64,000 nucleotides of DNA from Salibacteraceae bacterium (GCA_018401875.1 JAGYJZ010000007.1:1-64000); one strand, 5' to 3'. Positions 36,760 through 45,795 are shown, counted from the first letter of the stretch. Notes: generated from the letters alone by a model not told the origin. Made by a program: numbers and translations.

Positions 36760-39700
36760 TTATTGAACGATCAACCGCTTCATTTGGCTGCTGCCGCTCT
36801 CGGTTTTTAACTCCACTAAATAGATGCCTTTGCTGAGTTGTGAGCAATCGATGTTTGCTTGTGTCGCATTGTTTTCGATGGCAGTTTGTAAAACCATCTG
36901 ACCTGTCAAGTCAAACCCTTTGATTTGCGTTACGTCCAAGCCTTGCGACCATGTTGCAGTGACCAAATCAGCAGTAGGATTTGGATAAAGGTCAAAATTG
37001 AAATCGTTGCCCAATTCATCTACACCCAAGCATTGCGCAGTGCTCACAAGTAGTTCGGTTCTGTCGCTGATGCAATATTCCTGCACATCCCAGTCGTAGA
37101 AGAAATAGTATTCGCTCAACCCATTGGCTCCGCCACTTTGATAGATGCTCACCAAACCTGGAATTTCATAGGGGAAATCAACTCCGCTGTTGTTGTAGTA
37201 AAGATCGAATTCTTCACTTCCACCCGACAAGTACAAACGATATCCATTGCCAGCAGGAATGTTGATGTCAAGCACAGCTTCACGGTAGTTTCCTTGGGTA
37301 ATATTTACGGTGCGCGTAGCAACGGTGCCCCCCGAGCTGTTCGTAACTACAAACGTTCGGTTTCCGCTTGATGCAGCATAAACGCGCACACTGTGCAGTA
37401 AGAAATCTTTCTGAGCATTAAAAAATAGGGGAGTAGTGTTCGGAAATTGAATAATGTCAAACGAACCGATAAGGTTGTTTGGAGCACCCACGTTTTGCGA
37501 AATTCCTGGCTCCACAGATTCAACGAAGTATGAGGTTGTGGTTTGCACGATTGGTGTCGTAAAATTATTGCCTTGTTGCACGTAGCTTCCTCCAAATGGC
37601 ACATCATACCAGCGATGAAAACCATTGCTGCTCGCGGTTAATGTGGCGTTTTCTCCTGGACAAACATGTGCATTTACTCCCGTAGGCGCGTCAGGACGCA
37701 CCACGCTGATATAGCTTGTTTTCACTTCAGTGTCGCTTCCAAAAGCGTTTGTCGCAACCAAGGTCACGGCATACGTTCCATTGGCGGTGTAATAATGCGT
37801 TGGGTTTTGGTCTGTTGATGTGGCACCGTCACCAAAATCCCACGCCCATGCCGTTGCTCCGTTAAACGATTGATCGTAGAAGGAAACAAAGCCATTGCAC
37901 GTCTCCATTACGCTGGATGAAAAATCAGCGATCGGCTCTTCGCTTATCGCATTGCAATCCCAATCGATCCTGAATCCAGATTGTGTAATTGACCCGTTGG
38001 TGAAAAACTTGATCGTAACCACGCCACTTTGCGAGGTGAGGTTACTCGGAGGTAAATTCGATCCGCAGTATCTGCCGATCAAAGGCGAATTCGTGTTTGG
38101 TCCATCATATACTTCTAGATAATCTGTAGTGCAATTGCTTCCTCCATTTTGAATGTCGAAGGAAACGAATTCAAGACTGATGCTTCCCGTGTTTGGTGGG
38201 GCAATCACGAACGTGGCATTAGAGGCATTTAGATAATTCCCAATGGGACCTCCATTGTCGAATAATACACCTGAACATTCTGTCTCTGTTACCGAACCAT
38301 TGGTTGGAATAGAAAACTCGCATGGTGCATCCGGACCTACTTCAATATACGCTGCTTGAAACATGGTGTCTGAACCACACGATGACGTAACGATTAAACT
38401 GACATCATACGCTCCCGCAACAGTGTAGGTGTGTGTAGGTGAAAACTGGGTTGAGGTAGTACCATCGCCAAAATCCCATAAATACGTTGCACCATTAAAA
38501 CTGAAGTTGGCAAACTGCACGGTGTGAGGAATGTTGCATGAAACCACCGAGTTTGATCCATAGTCGGCCACCACGCCATCAGGATATCGTTGACCAATTC
38601 CTACGGCATGCCATGCGTTGGCTGTGTTGATTACTTGCGGACTGCAAGGGCCAAATAGGTCTAAGGCCGATTCGATGGCGTAAAAACGTGCATCGCTGTA
38701 TTGACTAGACACAGTTAAGTAAATGGTGTTGTTTCTGAACGCAATTGCTCCTGCATCTTGCAGCCCGATGCCATTCACACTAAAGTTGTCGCCATTATCA
38801 TTGGTTCCAGTTTCGCCTACCACGAGCAAATAATACCAGAAATTTTGAACACCACTGTTGATGTGCACTCCGCCATTGTCAAAAGCTCCTTGAGCCGTAG
38901 AAGCCCAGTTTGTTCCGAGGTAAGTATCAGGGTCGCCCTCGGCATTTGGATTGGCCATGTTTCGAATGATAAATCCGAGGTCTTCACCCATCAGCCAATC
39001 ACCATTTTGAAAACCAAGCGCTTCAAATTCTACAGAAGCGCCAAAAATGTCTGAAAAACTTTCATTCAATGCTCCAGATTCACCCTGATAAATAAGGTTT
39101 GAAGTGAAGTTTGTTAATCCGTGCGTTACTTCATGACCTGCAATGTCTAAGGCAGTAAACGGGGCGTTTCCGCCAGGACCATCGCCATACGTCATGCGTT
39201 GACCGTCCCAAAATGCGTTGGCGTAATTATTTCCATAATGCACGTAGCTTCTCAACGTGAATCCGTTGTTGTCAATGCTGTTTCTGCCAAAATTGTTGAA
39301 GAAGTAATCGTAGGTCATTTCTGTACCCCAATAGGCGTCAGTTCCAAAAATTTCTACTGAAGTGGAATTCCAAACGTTATCGTTGTCAAAAATATCGCTG
39401 GAATTTCCGTAGTTGGTACCGTTATTCATGTCAAAGGTTTGAATGCCATTTCCTCTTCCCGATTGTCGCAGTCTAAAATTAGTGCCGGTATAATCTGTAA
39501 TAATGTTTTGCTGACCGCTGTAACCCGTATGGGCGATTCCATTGCTATCAGCGTGATGAATAAGATCGGTTTCAAAAATCACATTTCCGCTCACCGCGTC
39601 CACATAAATTTCTCTTCTCGAAAGGGGCGCGTGCGCATACACATTAAACTTCCAGGCCAAATGCAAATCAACGTTCGCTAAACTCGCGTCTTGGTTGATG

Positions 39701-40260
39701 ATTTCTAATTTCCCACTTGGGTAGTAACTTGCAGATGGATCGTTTTCTTCCATTTGAAGCAATTGCTCTTCGGCTACAACTTCCCACTTATATACATCAG
39801 CGTTGATTTTTGCCAAGGCGGTTAGCAGTGCTTGCGCTTCGGCAATCGCTGGCGATTGTGACGGAATATTGTCGAACAACTCACCGTTCATGCTCACTAC
39901 CTCGCCATTCAGCGTGTGCACAATCCAAATGCCCATGTTGAGCGGATAGTTATTCGATGTTTGTTGATATCGGTAGTGCGTCATTCCAAGTTTATCCACT
40001 TCTTCACCCATCAACTCAAACCCGATGGCAGGTTTTTCTGAGAAGAATTGATCCGTCATCCAATTTTGCCAATTGCTAAATGCTATGCGCTCGGATGGAT
40101 AAAACTTAATGTACGCTGGAATGCTGCTAAAGTCTTTCATTCTAACTTTCTCTGCTCCTTCAACGGCTTCATACGCAGCCCTTCCCGTGAGGATGTTTTC
40201 GGCTGATGAGGTCAGACTGATCACTGTAGCGAGGGCCACAAAAAGTAACGATTTCTTCAT
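36760..40260 (-). CDS. Secreted M4 (thermolysin family) metallopeptidase with PKD, CUB and T9SS sorting domains
   Basis: ATG 40260 (MKKSLLFVALATVISLTSSA) gives 1,166 residues; 63 upstream in-frame codons lack a coherent start. Order: signal, FTP/PepSY propeptide (about 25-235), M4 catalytic domain with zinc motif HEVTH (376-380) and third ligand Glu400 in ALNESFSD, PKD (YLWDFGDGTTSTQFSP), CUB (CSGVLFDNGG ... GFRIDWDC), second PKD (WAWDFGDGATSTDQNP), an Ig-like segment, and a type A sorting domain (FDLYPNPTADLVTATW, LSKGIYLVEL, KRLIVQ). The 24-residue spacing between the first His and Glu is that of thermolysin. It digests extracellular protein after T9SS export. Confidence 0.94.
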   Translation of the reverse strand: MKKSLLFVALATVISLTSSAENILTGRAAYEAVEGAEKVRMKDFSSIPAYIKFYPSERIAFSNWQNWMTDQFFSEKPAIGFELMGEEVDKLGMTHYRYQQTSNNYPLNMGIWIVHTLNGEVVSMNGELFDNIPSQSPAIAEAQALLTALAKINADVYKWEVVAEEQLLQMEENDPSASYYPSGKLEIINQDASLANVDLHLAWKFNVYAHAPLSRREIYVDAVSGNVIFETDLIHHADSNGIAHTGYSGQQNIITDYTGTNFRLRQSGRGNGIQTFDMNNGTNYGNSSDIFDNDNVWNSTSVEIFGTDAYWGTEMTYDYFFNNFGRNSIDNNGFTLRSYVHYGNNYANAFWDGQRMTYGDGPGGNAPFTALDIAGHEVTHGLTNFTSNLIYQGESGALNESFSDIFGASVEFEALGFQNGDWLMGEDLGFIIRNMANPNAEGDPDTYLGTNWASTAQGAFDNGGVHINSGVQNFWYYLLVVGETGTNDNGDNFSVNGIGLQDAGAIAFRNNTIYLTVSSQYSDARFYAIESALDLFGPCSPQVINTANAWHAVGIGQRYPDGVVADYGSNSVVSCNIPHTVQFANFSFNGATYLWDFGDGTTSTQFSPTHTYTVAGAYDVSLIVTSSCGSDTMFQAAYIEVGPDAPCEFSIPTNGSVTETECSGVLFDNGGPIGNYLNASNATFVIAPPNTGSISLEFVSFDIQNGGSNCTTDYLEVYDGPNTNSPLIGRYCGSNLPPSNLTSQSGVVTIKFFTNGSITQSGFRIDWDCNAISEEPIADFSSSVMETCNGFVSFYDQSFNGATAWAWDFGDGATSTDQNPTHYYTANGTYAVTLVATNAFGSDTEVKTSYISVVRPDAPTGVNAHVCPGENATLTASSNGFHRWYDVPFGGSYVQQGNNFTTPIVQTTTSYFVESVEPGISQNVGAPNNLIGSFDIIQFPNTTPLFFNAQKDFLLHSVRVYAASSGNRTFVVTNSSGGTVATRTVNITQGNYREAVLDINIPAGNGYRLYLSGGSEEFDLYYNNSGVDFPYEIPGLVSIYQSGGANGLSEYYFFYDWDVQEYCISDRTELLVSTAQCLGVDELGNDFNFDLYPNPTADLVTATWSQGLDVTQIKGFDLTGQMVLQTAIENNATQANIDCSQLSKGIYLVELKTESGSSQMKRLIVQ

Positions 40261-40281
40261 GAAAAATTTAATTAGGTACCT

Positions 40282-40289
40282 CAAATATA
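40282..40289 (-). promoter_or_regulatory. Putative -7 box of M4 peptidase gene
   Basis: On the minus strand TATATTTG, a full match to TAnnTTTG, lies 21 bases before ATG 40260. No good -33 element was seen. Confidence 0.45.
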
Positions 40290-40365
40290 ACTTACAGATT
40301 GTGTTATGGTTCATTTCACATTCATCTAATGAAATAAGATTTGTCACTTCTTGGAAAATTAAGCT

Positions 40366-40405
40366 TGTCATTATGACAGATTTTAGGCGCTGGCATAGCC
40401 TTTGT
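40366..40405 (+). promoter_or_regulatory. Possible sigma-54-type promoter and palindrome upstream of htpG
   Basis: TGTCAT-T-ATGACA (40366-40378) is a perfect palindrome. It is followed by TGGCATAGCCTTTGT (40391-40405), which resembles the sigma-54 -24/-12 pattern (GG, 10 bases, GC) with GT in place of GC. The htpG start is 85 bases downstream. No TAnnTTTG box is apparent at htpG. Low certainty: one mismatch lies in an important position. Confidence 0.3.
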
Positions 40406-40490
40406 CTTAAGCCGAAGTCGATGAATGGTAGAGATTGTTCTACCAACAAACCATTAAGAACGTAAAAGAGAAAATTAAAATTGGAAAGCT

Positions 40491-42383
40491 ATGAAGGGTA
40501 CAATTAATGTTCAAGCGGAAAACATTTTTCCGATCATCAAAAAATTCCTCTATTCTGATCATGAGATCTTTTTAAGAGAATTGGTGTCGAATGCCGTTGA
40601 TGCAACTTCCAAGTTGAAGGCCTTGGCACGAATGGGCGAAGTGCCAGCTGATTTGGGCGACACTACGATTGAGGTCAAGCTAGACGAGAAGAAAAAAACC
40701 TTGCACATCATCGATAAAGGAATCGGGATGACGCAAGAAGAAGTTGAGAAGTATTTAAATCAAGTAGCGTTTTCAGGCGCTTCTGAATTCCTCGAAAAAT
40801 ACGAAGGCAAGGTTGACGATGCCGGCATCATCGGTCATTTTGGATTGGGCTTTTACAGCGCGTTTATGGTTTCTAAAAAAGTAGAAGTCATTACCAAAAG
40901 CTGGAAAGACGAATCGGCCGTGAAATGGGTATGTGATGGAAGTCCAGAGTTCACTGTCACCAAATCAAAGAAAGAAGAACGAGGCACAGAAATCATCCTC
41001 CATATCGATGAAGAATCGAAAGAGTTTATAGAAGAAGGACGCATTTCGAGCATCCTTGAAAAATACTGCAAATTCTTGCCAGTCGCCATCAAGTTTGGTA
41101 CGAAAGACGTTTGGGAAGATGACGCCAATGGCGAGAAAGACGAAAAAGGAAATGTAAAGCAAGTAAAGAAGGAAGTTGATAACATCATCAACAATCCAAA
41201 TCCGCTTTGGAAAAAGCAACCAGCCGACCTCAAAGCCGAAGATTACTCTGCTTTCTACAAGGAACTTTACCCGATGACGTTTGAAGAACCGCTCTTCAAC
41301 ATCCACATCAATGTCGATTATCCGTTCAATTTAACGGGTGTGCTTTACTTTCCAAAGTTGGCCAAGCACAAAGTGGAATTGTCAAAAAACAAGATTCAAC
41401 TTTACAGCAATCAGGTGTTTATTACCGATTCGGTTGAAAATGTAGTTCCTGAATTTTTAACCTTACTGCACGGAGTTATCGATTCGCCAGACATTCCGTT
41501 AAACGTAAGCAGAAGCTATTTGCAAAGCGATTCTAACGTCAAGAAAATCAGCAGCCACATTTCTAAAAAAGTAGCCGACAAGCTTGCTGAAATGTTTAAG
41601 AACGACCGCGCTGATTTTGAAAAGAAATGGCCAGATATGCAAGTGTTTATGGATTATGGCTTGCTAACGGACGAGAAGTTCTACGAACGCATCCAACCCA
41701 CCTATTTGCTCAAGAATACCGACAATGCATTCAAAACATTCGAAGAATACAAAGAGCAAATCAAAGAAAAACAGACCGATAAAGACGACAACGCGGTGAT
41801 CCTTTACACCAATGACGCAGAGGCGCAACACAGCCTCATCGCCAAGGCCAATAAAAAGGGCTACGATGTACTGGAAATGAATACTCCACTTACATCGCAC
41901 TTGGTGCAGCAGTTTGAGATGAAGATGGATAAAGTGCAGTTTAAGCGCGTTGATGCTGATGCTCTTGAGAAATTAATTCCGAAAACTGATTCTGCTGAAA
42001 GCAACTTAACAGAAGACCAAAAGAATGCGCTTACACCCGTCATTCAAAATGTGGTTGATAAGGAAAAATTCAGCATCCAATACGAGAGCTTAGATGAAAA
42101 TGACCTTCCGATGCTGATCACCCAAAGCGAGTTTATGCGCAGAATGAAAGAGCAAGCCGAAGTAGGTGGTGGAATGTTTGGAATGGGCAGCATGCCTGAT
42201 TCATTCAACTTGGTAGTGAATAGCAATCACCCGTTGATTTCTAAAATCCTGATCGAAGAAGACCAAGCGAAGAAAGAGCAAATGGCGAAACAAGCCGCTG
42301 ATTTGGCCATGCTTTCAAAGGGAATGCTAAAAGGTGAAAAACTAACAGCGTTTATTGAACGAAGTGTAAACTTGATCAACTAA
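40491..42383 (+). CDS. htpG: Molecular chaperone HtpG (Hsp90)
   Basis: The 630-residue protein is full-length bacterial Hsp90. ATP-lid GHKL motifs: LRELVSNAVDA (about 28-38), DKGIGMT and GHFGLGFYSAFMV. Middle-domain motifs follow (LNVSRSYLQSD with the catalytic Arg). The C-terminal dimerisation region is present (NLVVNSNHPL, ending SVNLIN). It folds client proteins in the cytoplasm, mostly under stress. It ends at a strong terminator (42404-42437). Upstream bases carry a palindrome and a sigma-54-like site, which might serve stress control. Confidence 0.97.
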   Translation: MKGTINVQAENIFPIIKKFLYSDHEIFLRELVSNAVDATSKLKALARMGEVPADLGDTTIEVKLDEKKKTLHIIDKGIGMTQEEVEKYLNQVAFSGASEFLEKYEGKVDDAGIIGHFGLGFYSAFMVSKKVEVITKSWKDESAVKWVCDGSPEFTVTKSKKEERGTEIILHIDEESKEFIEEGRISSILEKYCKFLPVAIKFGTKDVWEDDANGEKDEKGNVKQVKKEVDNIINNPNPLWKKQPADLKAEDYSAFYKELYPMTFEEPLFNIHINVDYPFNLTGVLYFPKLAKHKVELSKNKIQLYSNQVFITDSVENVVPEFLTLLHGVIDSPDIPLNVSRSYLQSDSNVKKISSHISKKVADKLAEMFKNDRADFEKKWPDMQVFMDYGLLTDEKFYERIQPTYLLKNTDNAFKTFEEYKEQIKEKQTDKDDNAVILYTNDAEAQHSLIAKANKKGYDVLEMNTPLTSHLVQQFEMKMDKVQFKRVDADALEKLIPKTDSAESNLTEDQKNALTPVIQNVVDKEKFSIQYESLDENDLPMLITQSEFMRRMKEQAEVGGGMFGMGSMPDSFNLVVNSNHPLISKILIEEDQAKKEQMAKQAADLAMLSKGMLKGEKLTAFIERSVNLIN

Positions 42384-42403
42384 CAGCAGCGACATATTAT
42401 TTG

Positions 42404-42437
42404 AAGCCCTCTGCATACCGCAGGGGGCTTTGTTTTT
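42404..42437 (+). terminator. Rho-independent terminator after htpG
   Basis: AAGCCCTCTGC and GCAGGGGGCTT form an 11-pair stem with one T/G wobble around ATACC, followed by TGTTTTT. It also overlaps the stop codon of the convergent DUF1853 gene at 42436. Confidence 0.85.
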
Positions 42438-43254
42438 ACCACCAAACCACAAACCATCTTTCTGTGCTGCCATCGGGATGAAGCACCCAAATCATGGGTG
42501 AATTTTTCTTCGAAAGTTGCTCGTTCACTACTTCTTTAATACTTTCCAATGTGTGCCATTCGCGGTTGTAAATGGGGTCGATGAGCCAATTGGTTTTCTT
42601 TGGCACGAAGAAAAGTTCGCGACCAGCCGTGAGCGATTCAAACGCTGATTGGCGAAGCCAAATTCCTGCCTTATTGGTGTCGCTTACACCATTCGGATCT
42701 GTGGACAATCCTTCGGGTAGAAAACAAAAATTCTGGAACAGTACGGCTTGCTTGCATGCAGAAGGATCAACGTCAAGCTGTCGCAAAACAGGGCTCGCTC
42801 GCGCATCGCGGAGCATCGGGAATTGATGCTCTTTTAGCTTTTTGACTTTCAAATCAAAGAAGTCGCTTTTGTTTGGTCCGCACCACATTTCTTCCGCTGA
42901 AGCTGCATTCGGATCGAAGAGGTAAAATTTACACGCCAACTCCAGGTGGATGTCGCCATGGTTTGCTTCGTTCAAGATGAAGTCAAACTCGCCAATCGTT
43001 TCTTTCTGATCGATAATTTGCACATTTTCAGCCAGCATATTGTAATTGGGGTGATGCCGCAAGTAATGGCTTAAAAAGCGTTCGGCACGTTTCCCCAACA
43101 TCAGTGCATCGCTCATTGACTCATCGTAGTAACTTGAAATACGGTCGTTCTCAATCACGAAAGGAAACACTCCATCCATCTTTATTTTCAAAGGCGATTG
43201 GGCGTTCATAAAACCCAAATACTGGAGCCATATTTCTTCTGTTGTGGTAAACAA
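42436..43254 (-). CDS. DUF1853 family protein
   Basis: The 272-residue protein matches DUF1853 by its central part: IGEFDFIL followed 10 residues later by HLELACKFYLF. That Asp and the ELACK (ExxxK) spacing recall PD-(D/E)XK nuclease-like folds, an inference. The C-terminus contains a conserved WLIDPIYNREWHTLESIKE-like block and ends ILHPDGSTERWFVV-like. Function unknown. The start TTG 43254 is the longest option; ATG 43209 is an alternative that would shorten it by 15 residues. It is divergent from the pirin gene. Confidence 0.78.
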   Translation of the reverse strand: MFTTTEEIWLQYLGFMNAQSPLKIKMDGVFPFVIENDRISSYYDESMSDALMLGKRAERFLSHYLRHHPNYNMLAENVQIIDQKETIGEFDFILNEANHGDIHLELACKFYLFDPNAASAEEMWCGPNKSDFFDLKVKKLKEHQFPMLRDARASPVLRQLDVDPSACKQAVLFQNFCFLPEGLSTDPNGVSDTNKAGIWLRQSAFESLTAGRELFFVPKKTNWLIDPIYNREWHTLESIKEVVNEQLSKKNSPMIWVLHPDGSTERWFVVWW

Positions 43255-43309
43255 ATTGTACGAAATGAAAATTTTAAGCGGTCAAATTAGTCAAATCCAC
43301 CGAGAGAAT

Positions 43310-43317
43310 TAGATTTG
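43310..43317 (+). promoter_or_regulatory. -7 box of pirin gene, 4 bases before start codon
   Basis: TAGATTTG is a full match to TAnnTTTG and ends 4 bases before ATG 43322. This is the best case in the window for a leaderless message. A -33 element was not clear. Confidence 0.5.
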
Positions 43318-43321
43318 ATGT

Positions 43322-44197
43322 ATGAACAATAAAATGCGCGTCAACGAGCGAACCCGAGACATTGGTAACTTTTTGGTGGGGAGACTTTTACCCGTTGCAC
43401 AGAAACGACAAGTTGGTCCGTTTACCTTTATCGACCACATGGGGCCAGCACAATTAGGACCCACAAAACTGATGGGTATCGATCAACATCCGCACATCGG
43501 ACTTTCAACTTTGACATACCTTTTTGAAGGTGAAATTGAGCACCGCGATAGCACAGGTTCAGTGCAATTAATCGGACCGGGTGATGTTGGGTTTATGACG
43601 GCAGGAAAAGGCGTGACGCACACCGAACGCTCGCCAGTGCATTGGCACGATGGAAAAGTGAGAACCATGCACGGCTATCAAATTTGGGTGGCAATGCCCA
43701 TCGAACTGGAAGAAATTGAGCCGAATTTTCAATTTATTCCGAGCAATGAAATTCCGAAGTTAGAGCGCGATGGATTGACGATAAAAGTTGCTGCGGGCAG
43801 TGCATTTGGCATGCAATCGCCACTGAGCGTTTATTCAGCACTGTTTATGGTTGATGTTTTTTCGAAGGAGAAATATACCTTGAATTTGAAGGGTGAAGTA
43901 AAAGGTGAAATTGCGATTGTGGTGTTAACAGGAAGCGTGAAAGATGGCGATGATGTAATAGAAGCAGGGCAGATGTTGATCTCAAAAACGGAAGATGAGT
44001 GCACGATTGAATTGGCGGCAGATACGCAACTCCTTTTGTTTGGTGGTCAGGCATTTGACGAAGAGCGATTCTTGCATTGGAATTTTGTTTCTCACAGCAA
44101 AGCGCGTTTAGAACAAGCCAAGGACGATTGGGTTAATAAGCGTTTTCCGAAAGTTCCAGGTGATGACACCTACATTCCGCTCCCGACAATAAGCTAA
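43322..44197 (+). CDS. Pirin family cupin protein
   Basis: The 291-residue protein is a bicupin of the pirin family. The N-terminal metal site is visible: DHMGPA, QHPHIGLSTLTYLFEGEIEH and GVTHTERSP carry the His and Glu ligands. Some bacterial pirins (YhhW) oxidise flavonoids, others affect pyruvate metabolism or respond to oxidative stress; the substrate here cannot be told. The gene lies 44 bases before a glutathione peroxidase gene on the same strand, which fits an oxidative-stress unit. The N-terminus MNNKMRVNERTRDIGNF allows a later start at the internal Met. Confidence 0.92.
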   Translation: MNNKMRVNERTRDIGNFLVGRLLPVAQKRQVGPFTFIDHMGPAQLGPTKLMGIDQHPHIGLSTLTYLFEGEIEHRDSTGSVQLIGPGDVGFMTAGKGVTHTERSPVHWHDGKVRTMHGYQIWVAMPIELEEIEPNFQFIPSNEIPKLERDGLTIKVAAGSAFGMQSPLSVYSALFMVDVFSKEKYTLNLKGEVKGEIAIVVLTGSVKDGDDVIEAGQMLISKTEDECTIELAADTQLLLFGGQAFDEERFLHWNFVSHSKARLEQAKDDWVNKRFPKVPGDDTYIPLPTIS

Positions 44198-44241
44198 ACC
44201 TAAAAGCAGGTTGAGTGTTAACCATTAAAACACAATCACCA

Positions 44242-44727
44242 ATGGACATTTATAAGTTAAGTTTCAAAAAACCGAACGGAGAAGAAGTAGCTATGAGTTC
44301 CTTCAAAGGAAAAGCAATTCTTATCGTTAACACGGCCACAAAATGCGGTCTCGCTCCGCAGTTTGACGGGCTTGAACAACTGCATCAAACTTATGGTGCA
44401 AAGGGTTTGGTAGTGATTGGGATGCCTTCGGCACAGTTTTTCAATCAAGAACCTGAAACCAATGAAACCATGACAGAGGTATGCCGCATCAATCATGGTG
44501 TGACGTTTCAATTGACTGAAAAAATTGATGTAAACGGTAAATATACCCATCCGATTTCCGCCTACCTAAAACAGGAATTGAAAGGAGGCTTTTTTGGAAG
44601 CCGAATCAAATGGAATTTCACGAAGTTTTTGATCGATGCCAACGGCAAACCGTTTAAACGCTATTCGCCCAAAACTGCGCCTGAAAAAATTGAAAAAGAC
44701 ATTGTTGCATTATTGAGGAAATCCTAA
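44242..44727 (+). CDS. Glutathione peroxidase family protein
   Basis: ATG 44242 gives 161 residues, the typical length; GTG 44215 is an open but poor alternative. Motifs: ILIVNTATKCG with the peroxidatic Cys35 (Cys type, not Sec), GMPSAQFFNQEP in place of the usual GFPxxQFxxQEP, and the WNFTKFLID block with the catalytic Trp and Asn. Such bacterial enzymes are usually thioredoxin-dependent hydroperoxide reductases, probably cytoplasmic. It follows pirin and may be co-transcribed. Confidence 0.93.
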   Translation: MDIYKLSFKKPNGEEVAMSSFKGKAILIVNTATKCGLAPQFDGLEQLHQTYGAKGLVVIGMPSAQFFNQEPETNETMTEVCRINHGVTFQLTEKIDVNGKYTHPISAYLKQELKGGFFGSRIKWNFTKFLIDANGKPFKRYSPKTAPEKIEKDIVALLRKS

Positions 44728-45014
44728 TCAGGATTTTGTGGGTAGACGGGTCGGAAGCACGATGGTTTAGGGTTTTAGAAGTTCATGGTTCATTCGTCCG
44801 CTTGCTGGCGGACTCAGTTTGTGGTTGAGTGTTTTAGGGGATTTATAATTCATAATTTATAATTGCTTGAACCATGAAAACATGTACTCTTTTAGTGGGT
44901 GTTGTTTCTACAGAGATAGACCACCCACGGACGACACGTCCGCGTGAGCGGGCTCTCTCCTTTAAGTTATCATTATAAAATGCGCTTAAAGTCTTATGAT
45001 TTCGTGGTTTCTAT
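44728..45014. repeat. Gene-free patch with palindromic repeats
   Basis: No gene found. It contains three inverted repeats: GTCCGC-TTGCTG-GCGGAC (44796-44813), GTGGGTG...CACCCAC (44895-44928) and GGACG-ACA-CGTCC (44929-44941). It also holds ATTCATAATTTATAATT (44848-44864), which matches 7838-7854 with one change. The GC-rich palindromes look like REP-type elements; the AT-rich one is a common kind of intergenic repeat in Bacteroidota. Confidence 0.5.
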
Positions 45015-45064
45015 AATAAATCAATGATTTATTGTGGATATCCCTTGTGCTGAAAATATCTTCG
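45015..45064 (+). promoter_or_regulatory. Promoter and palindromic operator of Nudix-wHTH regulator
   Basis: AATAAATCA-A-TGATTTATT (45015-45033) is a perfect 19-base palindrome. A TTG at its right edge (45032-45034) and TATCTTCG (45057-45064) with a 22-base spacer are candidates for -33 and -7. ATG follows 23 bases later at 45088. The palindrome over the -33 element fits autorepression by the encoded regulator. Confidence 0.55.
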
Positions 45065-45087
45065 TAAACTCATATTAATGCTACTTT

Positions 45088-45795
45088 ATGACCTCTCAAG
45101 CGAAAAATATCATTCCAATAGACCATTTCTTTCGAGGAGCCTTTTCTATTGACATGGTCTTAATCACTTACATCGATGGTGAATTAAAGGTGTTGCTGCA
45201 GAAAAAAACCGAGATGCCGCATAAAGGTGAGTTGGGTCTTCCCGGTAAACTTATCTTGCCAAATGAAGGCACCGATGAGGCCATGAATAACTACATGGTC
45301 GACTTAATTGGGACTAAGGATTTCTACAAAAAGCAATTAAAAGCATTTTCTGATATAAATCGTCACCCAATGGGACGTGTTATATCGTTCGCGTATTATG
45401 GTTTGATTCCCATTGACAACATGGTTAATGATCTTGACGAAAGCTTGAGCTGGCACAATGCCTACCAAATAGCAGGATTGTGTTTTGACCATGATAAAAT
45501 CCTTAAATCAGTGTTGAAAAGATTTAGGAAAGGCCTTTTGAGACACCCTACCGTTTTTGAAATTCTTCCAGAAAAGTTCATACTGTCCGATGTTAAGAGG
45601 ATTTATGAACTGGCGTTTAACGCTAAGTTAGACTCATCTAATTTTAGAAAATTGATTAGAAAAAGCGATTTGATTTATCCTACTGGCGAAGTAAAGCATG
45701 AAAAGGATTTTATAGGAAGACCTCCAAAATTGTATAGCTTCAATCGAGAACGATATCTCGGTGAATTCAAAGAACGAATTCATTTCTACTTTTAG
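45088..45795 (+). CDS. NrtR-like regulator: Nudix-fold domain plus winged helix
   Basis: The 235-residue protein has an N-terminal Nudix-like domain (about 15-140: FSIDMVLITYIDGELKVLLQ split as MVLITYIDGELKVLL, and HPMGRVISFAYYGLIP) and a C-terminal winged helix (about 150-225; FRKLIRKSDLIYPTGE, GRPPKLYSFNRERY). This is the layout of NrtR/AraR-type repressors, which sense ADP-ribose or sugars. The Nudix box is strongly degenerate: PGKLILPNEGTDEAMNNYM lacks the RExxEE core, so hydrolysis is not expected. It probably binds the palindrome at 45015-45033. The ligand and regulon are unknown; no obvious NAD or sugar gene lies beside it. Confidence 0.85.
   Translation: MTSQAKNIIPIDHFFRGAFSIDMVLITYIDGELKVLLQKKTEMPHKGELGLPGKLILPNEGTDEAMNNYMVDLIGTKDFYKKQLKAFSDINRHPMGRVISFAYYGLIPIDNMVNDLDESLSWHNAYQIAGLCFDHDKILKSVLKRFRKGLLRHPTVFEILPEKFILSDVKRIYELAFNAKLDSSNFRKLIRKSDLIYPTGEVKHEKDFIGRPPKLYSFNRERYLGEFKERIHFYF

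Noticed and set aside
40261..40490. CIRCE heat-shock operator before htpG
   Set aside because: The TTAGCACTC-type inverted repeat is not present; only a shorter TGTCAT palindrome was found.
44728..45087. CRISPR array or insertion sequence in the repeat patch
   Set aside because: The palindromes differ from each other, spacing is irregular and no transposase or cas gene is nearby.
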